Source of the DNA: Actinomortierella ambigua
Lineage: Eukaryota; Mortierellomycota; Mortierellomycetes; Mortierellales; Mortierellaceae
Assembly: GCA_016098155.1 (NCBI GenBank)
Contig: JAAAJB010000408.1
Location: 1 to 28,979, forward strand
Reading direction: 5' to 3'
DNA: 28,979 nt
The position numbers and the translations under genes are program-made. Within the stretch, counting starts at the first letter, position 1. Each line of letters begins with the position of its first letter. The notes under the pieces are model-generated. The model worked only from the letters and a program-made list of their open reading frames with translations, searched no databases and had not been told where the DNA came from. Positions 1-7,945 of this stretch are shown in pieces.

Positions 1-1696
1 CCCTGGTAGGCGTAGTTGTCCTACAAAGACACGGTCAAAAATTTGATCATTCTAGGTGGCCCGCACCATACGTACAGAGCTATTGTTCGTTAGGATTTCG
101 TCTCCCATGATCCTGCAACAGAGGTTCGGAGGCATGTATCAGAGTTTCCATTACACCACCTGATGTTGGTTATGATGTGTGTAACGCCCTTCTTCATCTC
201 GAGACGGGCAATGAGGCAGACGTAATGTAGAGTTAAGACGCCCTCGGCCCCGAGTCTTCTAGTTGAAAAGGTCTCTCAGATACGTCACCTTCCAGCATTG
301 TACACTACTCTGCTCCACCCTCTCGATCAACGCGCTATCCACTCATCCTAACCAGCCCATTGCCGATTTATGGTGAGCATCTCTTCCTTGGTAACTTAAC
401 TGAGTGATGCCGTGGGCCCGGAGCCCAGTGCAAGCGCGGTCGCAAGTATCCTATAGCGATAAAGATACAGCCCAGAGTGAGCTCGAATGAGGAAAAAAGA
501 CTGCAATTTCTGTGTAGTTTATATCTGATAAAGCTCTCTTTTTGACAAATACGACGATAACGAGAGCTGTTGATGATGGCTGTGCCTTGGCCCGCACACT
601 GGTGTACTTTGCACACAATGACTTTGGTCAGCCAAGCGGAGAGATCATTAACCTCTGCTTGAGGACCTTTTGGGAGAGTGAGGCCTAGAGGAGATACAAT
701 GGCATCCATGTGTCTTGGCAAGGCCTTGCACTCCTTGTTGTAGATTCCACGTAAGGATGTCGACGAAGGCTATTCACCTACTAATGCATATACGAGGTCT
801 CCATGATGTAGAATGCGAGTGGTGTTCTAATCTCGCCTTGCACAAGATCAACCAGGTTCCTCAAGGCATGGAGTATGTCCTTGACTGACAACGTTTCTGT
901 GTCAATGCCACCATCCCTACCTGGCCCCTGCTATCGATGAGGGCGACTTCAACAAGCATCTCGGAACGATTCCAGTCGACGCTCGCGAGCGAGCTAAGAC
1001 TCAGTCTCCTTGCCACTCTGCATGACGACTAGTGCTTGGCCATCAACACAATCCTGGCTGAAGTCAAGAGAGCTAGCAGTAGCGAAGAAATCAACATCGG
1101 CAGCACTAACCATGACGACTGACCATTTACATCGACGGCCCTAGTGATCATGGCCAATCGTACACAATCAACACTTTGTTCAAACTCATCAAAGCCGATT
1201 TTGGGTATGCATTTTTTGTCGTGTCCTCCTGCGGCATCGCTGCCTTGGTGCTCGAGGATAGGCGTACACCCCCCTCCACCTTCACATTACCCATGCCTTT
1301 CAAAGAGGCCGACACATGTGGCTTGGCCACCCAAAGTGTCGTAGCCAAGTGCACGCGCAATGTCCCTGCTATCTTTTGGGGCAAGGCACACGCGCTGAGC
1401 AAAGAACTTTCCAACACCACCAACATGTCCTTTCAAGAGTTCTCAACGATACCGCTAGACCATTTGGATGCAAGTCGTGGTCTTTAGCGGCGATTCCAGA
1501 CAATTACTGCCTATCCTCAAAACGCGCTTGGCCAGAGCAAGTCGTGCAGTCTTCCTTGCGCTTTGCTGATTTCTGGCCTTCCATGACAGCGCTCCCACTT
1601 GGCAAAAACTTGAGAGTACGGAATCGCTCCGAGAACGATTGGGTTGCTGACCATTACATCATGCGTGTCGGAAATGGTATTGATACCGAGCCTACC

Positions 1697-1719
1697 AAAA
1701 AAAAAAAAAAAAAAAAAAA
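1697..1719 (+). repeat. Poly(A) tract, 23 A, inside the dead helicase
   Basis: An uninterrupted run of 23 adenines sits in the middle of the former helicase reading frame. Read through, it would encode polylysine. It is not followed by a gene end or a target-site duplication that I can see, so I read it as slippage growth in non-selected DNA rather than a retroposon tail. Confidence 0.9.
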
Positions 1720-2429
1720 CACCGAGTTTATTCGCATCGACGACCGCAGAGTGTTCACGCCTGACAAGCCGACATTCACCTCCACAAAGGACACCACAGC
1801 AGACGGTGGATCGGTACACCAGCCTATCAAAGTAACTTATCTAAATATTGAGACAACTGTCAAAGATGTATGCCTCGACACCTCTCACTCGACTTACACT
1901 AGCGACGGTGAGGTTCCGACAATGGATCTCTCGTCAAGTTTTATTCGACAGAGTCATTCTCTCCCCTGACCACGATGATTTCGATCGCATAAAACAGCTT
2001 GCTACTGATGTCTTCAACACCAGCGAGGCCTTCAAAGCCCACAAGGCACAAGATATGCACATGGATGACGAAAAAAAAAGGCACTCTCGATTCGATGGCA
2101 ACGGACTCGGCCCTCTTCCACGGAGCAAGCTCAAAGGATTTTGCTCTTCGTGATTTTCCTTTCCACCCTCTGCGCCTAAGGAGGAGACGACAGCAGCTCA
2201 TCTGCATCCGCAACACCGATCCTACATGTTGATATCTTCGATGGAGCAAGGCTCATCATATCTGAATTACCGCAGAACAACGTTGTAACAGGCAGCCTCT
2301 GCCTTTCCTCAGCACCGCTCCACAACTGTGTGCTCTTTACGGCAGCAGATCGTCATTTATGGCAGCACAGCCGTGCAGTTTGATAGGATGTCAGTTTCCC
2401 GATAAAACCCTGCCCTCGCTTTGACCATC

Positions 2430-2453
2430 AAAAAAAAAAAAAAAAAAAAAAAA
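2430..2453 (+). repeat. Poly(A) tract, 24 A, within a former helicase motif
   Basis: A run of 24 adenines lies where PIF1/Helitron helicases normally encode a Thr-Ile-Asn-Lys-Ala stretch just ahead of the TLNHVGVY segment. The flanks still match on both sides (ACCATC before, GCAAAAGGG..CTCAACCATGTC after). The tract therefore appears to have grown from the A-rich Asn-Lys codons. Confidence 0.85.
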
Positions 2454-2636
2454 GCAAAAGGGCTAGACGCTCAACCATGTCGGTGTTTACATACCTTCCT
2501 CGTCCTGTCTTCTCCGACGCCCAACTTGACGATACACTTTTAGGATGGTCCAAGCCCCTTCCAACTTGAGAGTCTTTATTGGCGATCATGGTAGCATTCA
2601 AGGCATGGAGGGTACGTCCACAAAATAATAGGTTGT

Positions 2637-2967
2637 ATTATTCTCGATTTCAATAATTGTGGCCACCTGAATTTTTATTTACCGGGGTTTCAACCCTTCT
2701 CAGAGGGTCAATGGAGGTCCATCAAAACACAAGTGGAATGACCAAAAAACATGGCCAATTACTTATCGGAGGTTTCTGTCCGGGCCAAAAACCCCCAATA
2801 ACAAATTACCTTGATTGATGTGTCATTTATCGATCATCTATGGCAGGGATTGACAGATTCTTCATAGTTTTATCGTAGCACCAGCAAAAATTATCGGGGA
2901 CCTTGGGCGCCAACTATCGTGACGATAAATTCCACCTCCGGCCAAATTTATTGAAGTCGAGAATAAT
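2637..2967. mobile_element. MITE-like element with about 40-bp inverted ends
   Basis: The left end (about 2637-2675, ATTATTCTCGATTTCAATAA...) reappears inverted at the right end (about 2927-2967, ...TTATTGAAGTCGAGAATAAT) with a few mismatches and one or two indels. The shared outermost bases are TATTATTCTCG, so a TA target duplication is possible, as for Tc1/mariner MITEs. No coding frame is present inside. The interior carries five TTATCG/CGATAA hexamers (2763, 2827, 2870, 2891, 2923), which could be subterminal binding sites. It begins nine bases after the stop of the Helitron helicase remnant, so it could instead belong to that element's 3' end. No genomic copies could be checked. Confidence 0.6.
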
Positions 2968-3989
2968 ATCTGTTTACTTTTGAACTCCCCGAGTCGAAAC
3001 CTTAAGAATGACCGCATTGCTCCCCACGCCTTGCAAGGGCGACAGTCCACTTAGCCTAAAATTGAGTTAATTGGCGGGGTGCCAAACACTACAACAAAGT
3101 GCTGTGTTTGCTGGTTCGTTCAAGTGGGTAGCGGAATGAGCCTCAATTGTAAGAATGCATGCGCCCCTTCTCCATTTCTACAATTTTGAATTTTGCATAC
3201 CAAGCCCAGATCTTCTTTATAAAGTGAAGATGTACCACTATAGGTACAGTAACGGCCAGAGAAAGGGAAATACCAGAGAGGTCGTGCAAGGATGGTTGAT
3301 CCTCTCTCTTCGTGAAGGTCAGCCCTCTTAACGTTTGGTTGCCTAGCTGGCCATGGGGGGCTATTCGCACTGGCCCTGTAGTATAAGTTTAAGCCCGGTG
3401 CGTAAGAGTGCACAGTATGCTATCGATTCCAGGCAATAACAAATACGCGAAGGAAGCAATGGAACTTTGGAAGGAAGGCACTGTTCTTTTCACGTGTTAT
3501 TATCTTTGGGTAGCACGCAAATCGCGCTTTGAGTTCCTATTATGAGGGCCACCTCCAATCTGATCTCACCCCAACAGGCTGCCGGAAAAATAACTTCACA
3601 GCATCTTCTGGTAGACACTTTCAGAGTCCTCGAACAGGAGAGAGTTCATTTTCTAGTTACACAAAATCAACATGAAGATGAAGCAAATAGAATCTTCTTC
3701 ACCTCACCTTATTGATATGTGAGAGCAATCATAAACAACAAATCTTGCGAGATGCTCATTTTCACACGGCCGGCTTTGTTAGTTGGACTATAACATAAAA
3801 TCCCCCCCCCCATGTAACCTACAACACAGTCCACTCCACTATTTTGCTCTCTTTACTATTTTGCTTCTTTGCTCTTTCTCTTCCTTGTTCTTTCTCATCT
3901 TTACTGTACTCTCTACCTCCCAGCGATCGATCTCTCCCTGTGCGCAATCACTCTACCACCTGTCCACTTCTCCACACCATCTAGTTACT
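2968..3989 (+). promoter_or_regulatory. Intergenic region and 5' leader of the membrane-protein gene
   Basis: I see no gene in 2968-3780. A perfect palindrome, CCTTGCAAGG with CG-rich flanks, lies at about 3027-3041. An A/T-rich TATA-like stretch (ACTATAACATAAAAT, about 3787-3801) is followed by a C10 run. From about 3835 to 3980 the DNA is strongly pyrimidine-rich (CTCTTT, TTCTTTGCTC), as in many fungal core promoters and 5' UTRs, ending at the ATG at 3990. Confidence 0.4.
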
Positions 3990-5900
3990 ATGTCTCAGTC
4001 TCTCGAACCTGGCGCCTGGTATATCTCCTTCGATCCAAGCACTATGTATCTCAGTCAAGAGTTGAGCACTGTCCTTTTCACCATCATTCGTCTTGCCTTG
4101 CAGCTATCGTCCGTCCTCCTCATCTCTCACATTGCATCGAGAACATATAATCTCACTTATCAAGAGCGTATCAATGGCGGTTTTCTCAACGGCATCAGCT
4201 ACCTCTTTTTCACCGAGTTCCAACGCAATCGCAAGCATGTCAGGGGTCGACTCTATGTCGCTCTTACCCTCACCATCTCTGTTGCCCTTACCTTCCTCCC
4301 CACGCTCCTGAGCAAGCTCTACCCTGTCAAACCCACATTTCTCCCGTCAAGCATGCAGGAGCTCGATGTTGCCCATCAGTTCATCAAGACCACCAACATT
4401 GCACCAGGCCAAACAAGTGTCGAGAACATTCTTTTCAGCATGGGCATTCAATTGAATGGGTCTGTTTTCGATCGCTACGTCGCTCCTGTGCCCCGTCAGG
4501 AGCCATGCCAACCTTTTCCAAATATAAAGTCCAACAGTACAGTACTTTGCGTTGACGACAAAGTTTCCATTGGCGGCTTTCCCAAAGACAACCAGTCCCT
4601 CTTCGCTGGCTACCGACACGACGGAATTGGCTTCGACAAACCCCTGAATGCCATTCATGCAGGCTCACAGTTCAAGTACTTCAACTTGTCGAACCTTGCC
4701 AACGAATATACCACTGTTGATATGTTCCGAAACACTGCGCAAGTGTTCGCTGGAGACTTACAAGACATGGATGCCCCAGGCTCCAATTCAATTGCCGCTT
4801 GCTTCCTCCGAGGCGATTCCATCAATCGATGCATTCGACATAGCCTTGGCTACTTTTTGTCAGAAAAATTTAATCTCTATCTGATCTCTCGGCGAGCTTT
4901 CAGCCAGACGCATCATCAAATCCTTGACCAGATATACGATTTCAATAACCCTCAAAACATCGACCCGCACGTCAACGTGACCTTCGACTGCAAGATTTTC
5001 CCGACATCGACTCTGGAGACCATGTGTAGGCAGCTCAACAGCCTTGGCGCTCCACCCCTCAGCCAAGTATTCTCAATGCAAAAGCGGACGCGTGACTCTG
5101 ATGGCACAACTCGCTGGGATATTATTACCACCTACGTTGGCTACTTTGTACCTTCAGACCTCAAACGCCGTCGGTATACCCTGGCCATGGAGGCATTTCA
5201 TATTGAAGTCAACATTACCTCTTACAACACAACAATCAACCAAGAAAAGGCCATGGAAGTAACCCGCGGCCTGCACAGCTTCTTAAGTTTTATGGGTCAG
5301 GAAGTTTTTGAGACAACCCACACTGTCGACGAAGTAGAGGCTGAGCTTGCCTACGATCGTTCGTGGCTCGACCGTGGGTTTTCCGACGATGACATACGCA
5401 ACCTCACCAACTTTATCATCCTCGGCACACTCCTCAACAACGGAACAATTATGCTTCAGACCCCATTGCTCCTCGCCAATATACCCAACCTCGCTGTCGG
5501 CCTGCTTTTAGGCTCCGCTCTACTCATGGTCGTCTTAGGATTTGTCTCCTCGCGCAAAATCGACTCAGCCGTTCGCGATCCCTTGACAGAGATGTTCCCC
5601 ATGGTTTTGGCACCCAAGAATCAACCCTCTGATGAGCCTAAGAACTTTGTAATTTCTCTATGGCTGCGCTTCCGCTACTTTTTCCGCAAGCGTAGAGTCG
5701 CGAATATTGCACTGTTGCCCCAAACCGATGGCTATGCGAGTGATAACAATAATGATGCGACAAGTGACCGCACGATCAAGATGTTCCGTCTTCACATGGA
5801 GATCGATGGCGAAAGCAAGGAAGATGCCATCCAGATGCTTGAAAGAGTTCGGAGTTCTGAAGATAATGTATCCAGCCAGCAATCGCTGGCAATCGTGTAA
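3990..5900 (+). CDS. Uncharacterised three-TM protein with a large ectodomain
   Basis: This is an intronless reading frame of 636 residues. I do not recognise the family. The frame runs upstream to a TTG at 3783, but the first ATG is at 3990 after a pyrimidine-rich leader, so that start is chosen. Hydrophobic segments lie at about 26-48, 89-110 and 497-519. The loop between TM1 and TM2 and the C-terminal tail are basic (RNRKHVRGR; RKRR near residues 564-568), so both should be cytosolic. That places the roughly 385-residue region 111-496 in the lumen or outside the cell. All six cysteines seen fall in that region and could form three disulfides, and it holds several Asn-X-Ser/Thr sites, including tandem ones near NITSYNTT. 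The tail is acidic and polar and ends SLAIV. This suggests a surface or endomembrane glycoprotein, but no function can be assigned. An AATAAA lies about 107 bases after the stop. Confidence 0.85.
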   Translation: MSQSLEPGAWYISFDPSTMYLSQELSTVLFTIIRLALQLSSVLLISHIASRTYNLTYQERINGGFLNGISYLFFTEFQRNRKHVRGRLYVALTLTISVALTFLPTLLSKLYPVKPTFLPSSMQELDVAHQFIKTTNIAPGQTSVENILFSMGIQLNGSVFDRYVAPVPRQEPCQPFPNIKSNSTVLCVDDKVSIGGFPKDNQSLFAGYRHDGIGFDKPLNAIHAGSQFKYFNLSNLANEYTTVDMFRNTAQVFAGDLQDMDAPGSNSIAACFLRGDSINRCIRHSLGYFLSEKFNLYLISRRAFSQTHHQILDQIYDFNNPQNIDPHVNVTFDCKIFPTSTLETMCRQLNSLGAPPLSQVFSMQKRTRDSDGTTRWDIITTYVGYFVPSDLKRRRYTLAMEAFHIEVNITSYNTTINQEKAMEVTRGLHSFLSFMGQEVFETTHTVDEVEAELAYDRSWLDRGFSDDDIRNLTNFIILGTLLNNGTIMLQTPLLLANIPNLAVGLLLGSALLMVVLGFVSSRKIDSAVRDPLTEMFPMVLAPKNQPSDEPKNFVISLWLRFRYFFRKRRVANIALLPQTDGYASDNNNDATSDRTIKMFRLHMEIDGESKEDAIQMLERVRSSEDNVSSQQSLAIV

Positions 5901-6006
5901 TAGCTCAGGCACAATATACACCGCTCTCCCCTTCACCTTTTACTGCTTTCCTTCCTCTTTGACATGACCCCTTCGCTTTTGGATACTATCTTTAAACATG
6001 TCAAGA

Positions 6007-6012
6007 AATAAA
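6007..6012 (+). terminator. Likely polyadenylation signal AATAAA
   Basis: A canonical AATAAA lies about 107 bases downstream of the membrane-protein stop, a normal 3' UTR length for fungi. Confidence 0.5.
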
Positions 6013-6540
6013 AGTACGTAGAGTCGAAGAACGTGAAGATTTAAGCCTTCTATCCGAGAGCCGGACCATGTTTGTGTACAACATTTTATTCACAAAAATC
6101 CAAGGTAAAACTATATCGGCTCCTGAAAAAGTACTTCCCATCTTTCTACATGTGTGCTAGGAGTCCAAACAAAAGAGAATAAGAAAATGAGGTAGATCAT
6201 AATAAGGGGGAGCTATGAGAGCCTGGCCTCAGACAGAAGGCTTGGGTCATGATCTTCGACTCTTCCATATGTCATGGCGTACTACTCTAGCCTTAGTTCT
6301 TGCATTCACACCCCTTCTATTTTACATCCACACACGCTTAGTCTAGATCTCCATCGTCTCTATGAGATTCACTCGCTTTCATCCCCTGTCTTATTTCTCA
6401 TGAACTACTGTTGGTGGCCAACAATGGCGAGATTAGAAGCATCGGTCGCAACATAAGACGGTTGGCTTCAGTCGGCACAGGCGCACTCTTGAGCATGGTT
6501 CTCAATACATTAAATCACTCCATCTCTAGGTCACTCGAGA
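6013..6540. other. Intergenic, no feature recognised
   Basis: This stretch separates the membrane-protein gene from the Sel1 pseudogene. Both strands lack convincing coding frames, and no repeat or RNA gene was seen. The short frame at 6274-6456 has no recognisable motif. Confidence 0.4.
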
Positions 6541-7265
6541 CAAAAGGTGTCCGGGGTATTCATCAGGCAATCGAGAGAAGCTGACACAGTGCTACACCAA
6601 GACAGCTGAGCAAAGGAATTTCAGCGCAAGGTTCAACCTTGGAGTGATGTACAGACAAGGGCAAGGGACCAATCAGACGGACATCGAGGCAACCAAATGG
6701 TACTCCTAGGCAGCCGAGCAAGGAAAGGCAGAAACACAGTTGTACCTTCAAGTGATTTACCTTCACGGACGAGGGGCCGAGCGGAGCGACGTCGAGGCAG
6801 TCAGGTTGCTCATTAAGGCTGCTAGCGAGTAGGGGATGGCTGAAGCACCGTCCAAGCTTGGAGATATGTACGACCAAAGACGAAGGGTCGCACAGAGTGA
6901 CAACGTGGCGGGTAGATGGTACTGTAAGGCGATCAAGGGGGCGAGAACGCACAGTTCAAAATTGGGTTGATGTACGACCAAAGACAAGGAGTCGATCAGA
7001 GCAACGTCGAGACGATTAGATGATACACTAAAGCGCACAGTCTTGCATTGAATTTCAGACGTAGGACAAGGTGTAGGACTGAGTGACAGAGCCTAGACAG
7101 GGTGCCGATCAGAGTGACGCCGTAGCAATCAAATGGTGCTCCAAGGCGGCAGAGCAAAGGTCTTCGTGCGTTCAATTCGCCCGTTGGTGGCAAGATCTTA
7201 GCCTTGGAGTCAAGCAGAGCAATAGTATGGCATTCGATGATCCAGAAGGGACCATATTGTAGCGC
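6540..7265 (+). pseudogene. Sel1-repeat pseudogene, dead duplicate of the downstream gene
   Basis: Translated plus-strand pieces give about six damaged Sel1-like units. Examples are YTKTAEQ..ARFNLGVMYRQG, DIEATKWYS followed by a stop, AAEQGKAETQLYLQVIYLHGRG, KLGDMYDQRRRVAQSD, and after a frameshift GLMYDQRQGVDQSNVE. A further unit ADQSDAVAIKWCSKAAEQ ends at a TAG near 7260. At least three in-frame stops and one or two frameshifts interrupt it, and no kinase part is found upstream. Units keep the 108-bp spacing and near-identical codons of the intact gene at 7946-11296. Similarity continues past the coding end: bases about 7080-7600 match 11260-11750, including GGTCTTGCACGAAT, GACAAAGG, the ACTTGCGATG region and GACGCCGATGC. 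It is thus a tandem copy that lost its 5' half and decayed. Confidence 0.8.
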
Positions 7266-7945
7266 TAAAGAGACAGACTATCATATGCGGCAGCGGAGTG
7301 AGGTCTTGCACGAATATACGACAAAGGTATTGGTAATATTCGAGACAAGACCGTATCCTTCAGCGGTGTAGGAAGGCCGCTAAAGCACAACACACGGATA
7401 TCATGACACAAATGTAGTTTCTCCAGATGGACTGCATTTTAAAAGTTTGCATACCGGCATTGCCAAGGAGCCATCGGAACATTTGCGATGGCTGAGGGAT
7501 TCCCACCAAAGCCTTCGTCAGAATGGCAGCGACCGCCGGGCACCAAGGAGGGTAGGATGGACAAGAAGGATGCCGATGCATAGCAACATTGAGCGGCGTA
7601 GCCTTTGGGAAGAGATTTTTCTATTGCAGTGCTTTTCTACAACGATGCATACCCATCTCAGTCAAAAATTGCAGTGCAACCAAGACAGGCATCGGAACGA
7701 TATGCTTGTGTCACGATAAAAAATGCCCTCTCTCACATCCTCATCTGTCATCTCCATCAAGAGTCATTGCATTTTCTCACTTCATTCAATTCCTTCTACA
7801 AATTCTAATTTCTCGCTCGTAGTAGTCTCTCGTCATGGTACTTACAAACAAACCTGTCACAAACGCGTTTCATCGAGCTGTGAATAGCGAACTGACTTCT
7901 TACCATCATTTTCTCTTCAACTGCACTTAGTCCTCTCTGCAGTCA
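7266..7945 (+). promoter_or_regulatory. Duplicated 3' flank, then promoter and possible leader intron of the kinase gene
   Basis: The first part, to about 7600, is the duplicated 3' flank described under the pseudogene. From about 7730 the sequence becomes pyrimidine-rich (TCCTCATCTGTCATCTCCATC), as expected for a promoter or 5' UTR. An ATG at 7835 is followed at once by GTACTT. A CTGAC branch-like site at about 7889 and a pyrimidine stretch lead to CACTTAG at 7924-7930. Removing 7838-7930 would join that ATG in frame to the codons ahead of the 7946 ATG, adding MSSLQS. The alternative is simple initiation at 7946. Confidence 0.4.

Larger units (their letters stand above)
1..2628 (+). pseudogene. 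Decayed Helitron Rep/PIF1-like helicase
   Basis: No single reading frame survives, but successive plus-strand frames give the motif order of a Helitron helicase. Near 12-110 is a peptide starting VVLQRHGQKFDHSRWPAPY, like the segment ahead of the helicase in Helitron proteins. At about 1128-1180 is a ruined Walker A region (YIDGPSDHGQSYTINTL where GPGGTGKT-like is expected). At 1176-1444 come SSCGIAALVLEDRRTPPSTF and AIFWGKA (degenerate motif II, normally WDEA). At about 1525-1650 is EQVVQSSLRFADFWPSMT, and at about 1950-2060 VILSPDHDDFDRIKQLATDV. At 2230-2300 is DGARLIISELPQNNVV, then a motif VI-like TLNHVGVY region near 2470-2500. The C-terminus NLRVFIGDHGSIQGMEGTSTK stops at 2626-2628. Frameshifts, stops and poly(A) tracts (1697-1719, 2430-2453) show it is dead. 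The Rep nuclease half lies outside the window or is lost. The family call is from motif order only. Bases 110-900 are too decayed to annotate in detail. Confidence 0.75.

Noticed and set aside
1316..1969. A 217-residue protein with a polylysine run
   Set aside because: It crosses the poly(A) tract and mixes pieces of the dead helicase in a chance frame.
3783..3989. A 69-residue N-terminal extension of the membrane protein
   Set aside because: It begins with TTG, runs through C-rich and pyrimidine-rich leader DNA, and has no ATG before 3990.
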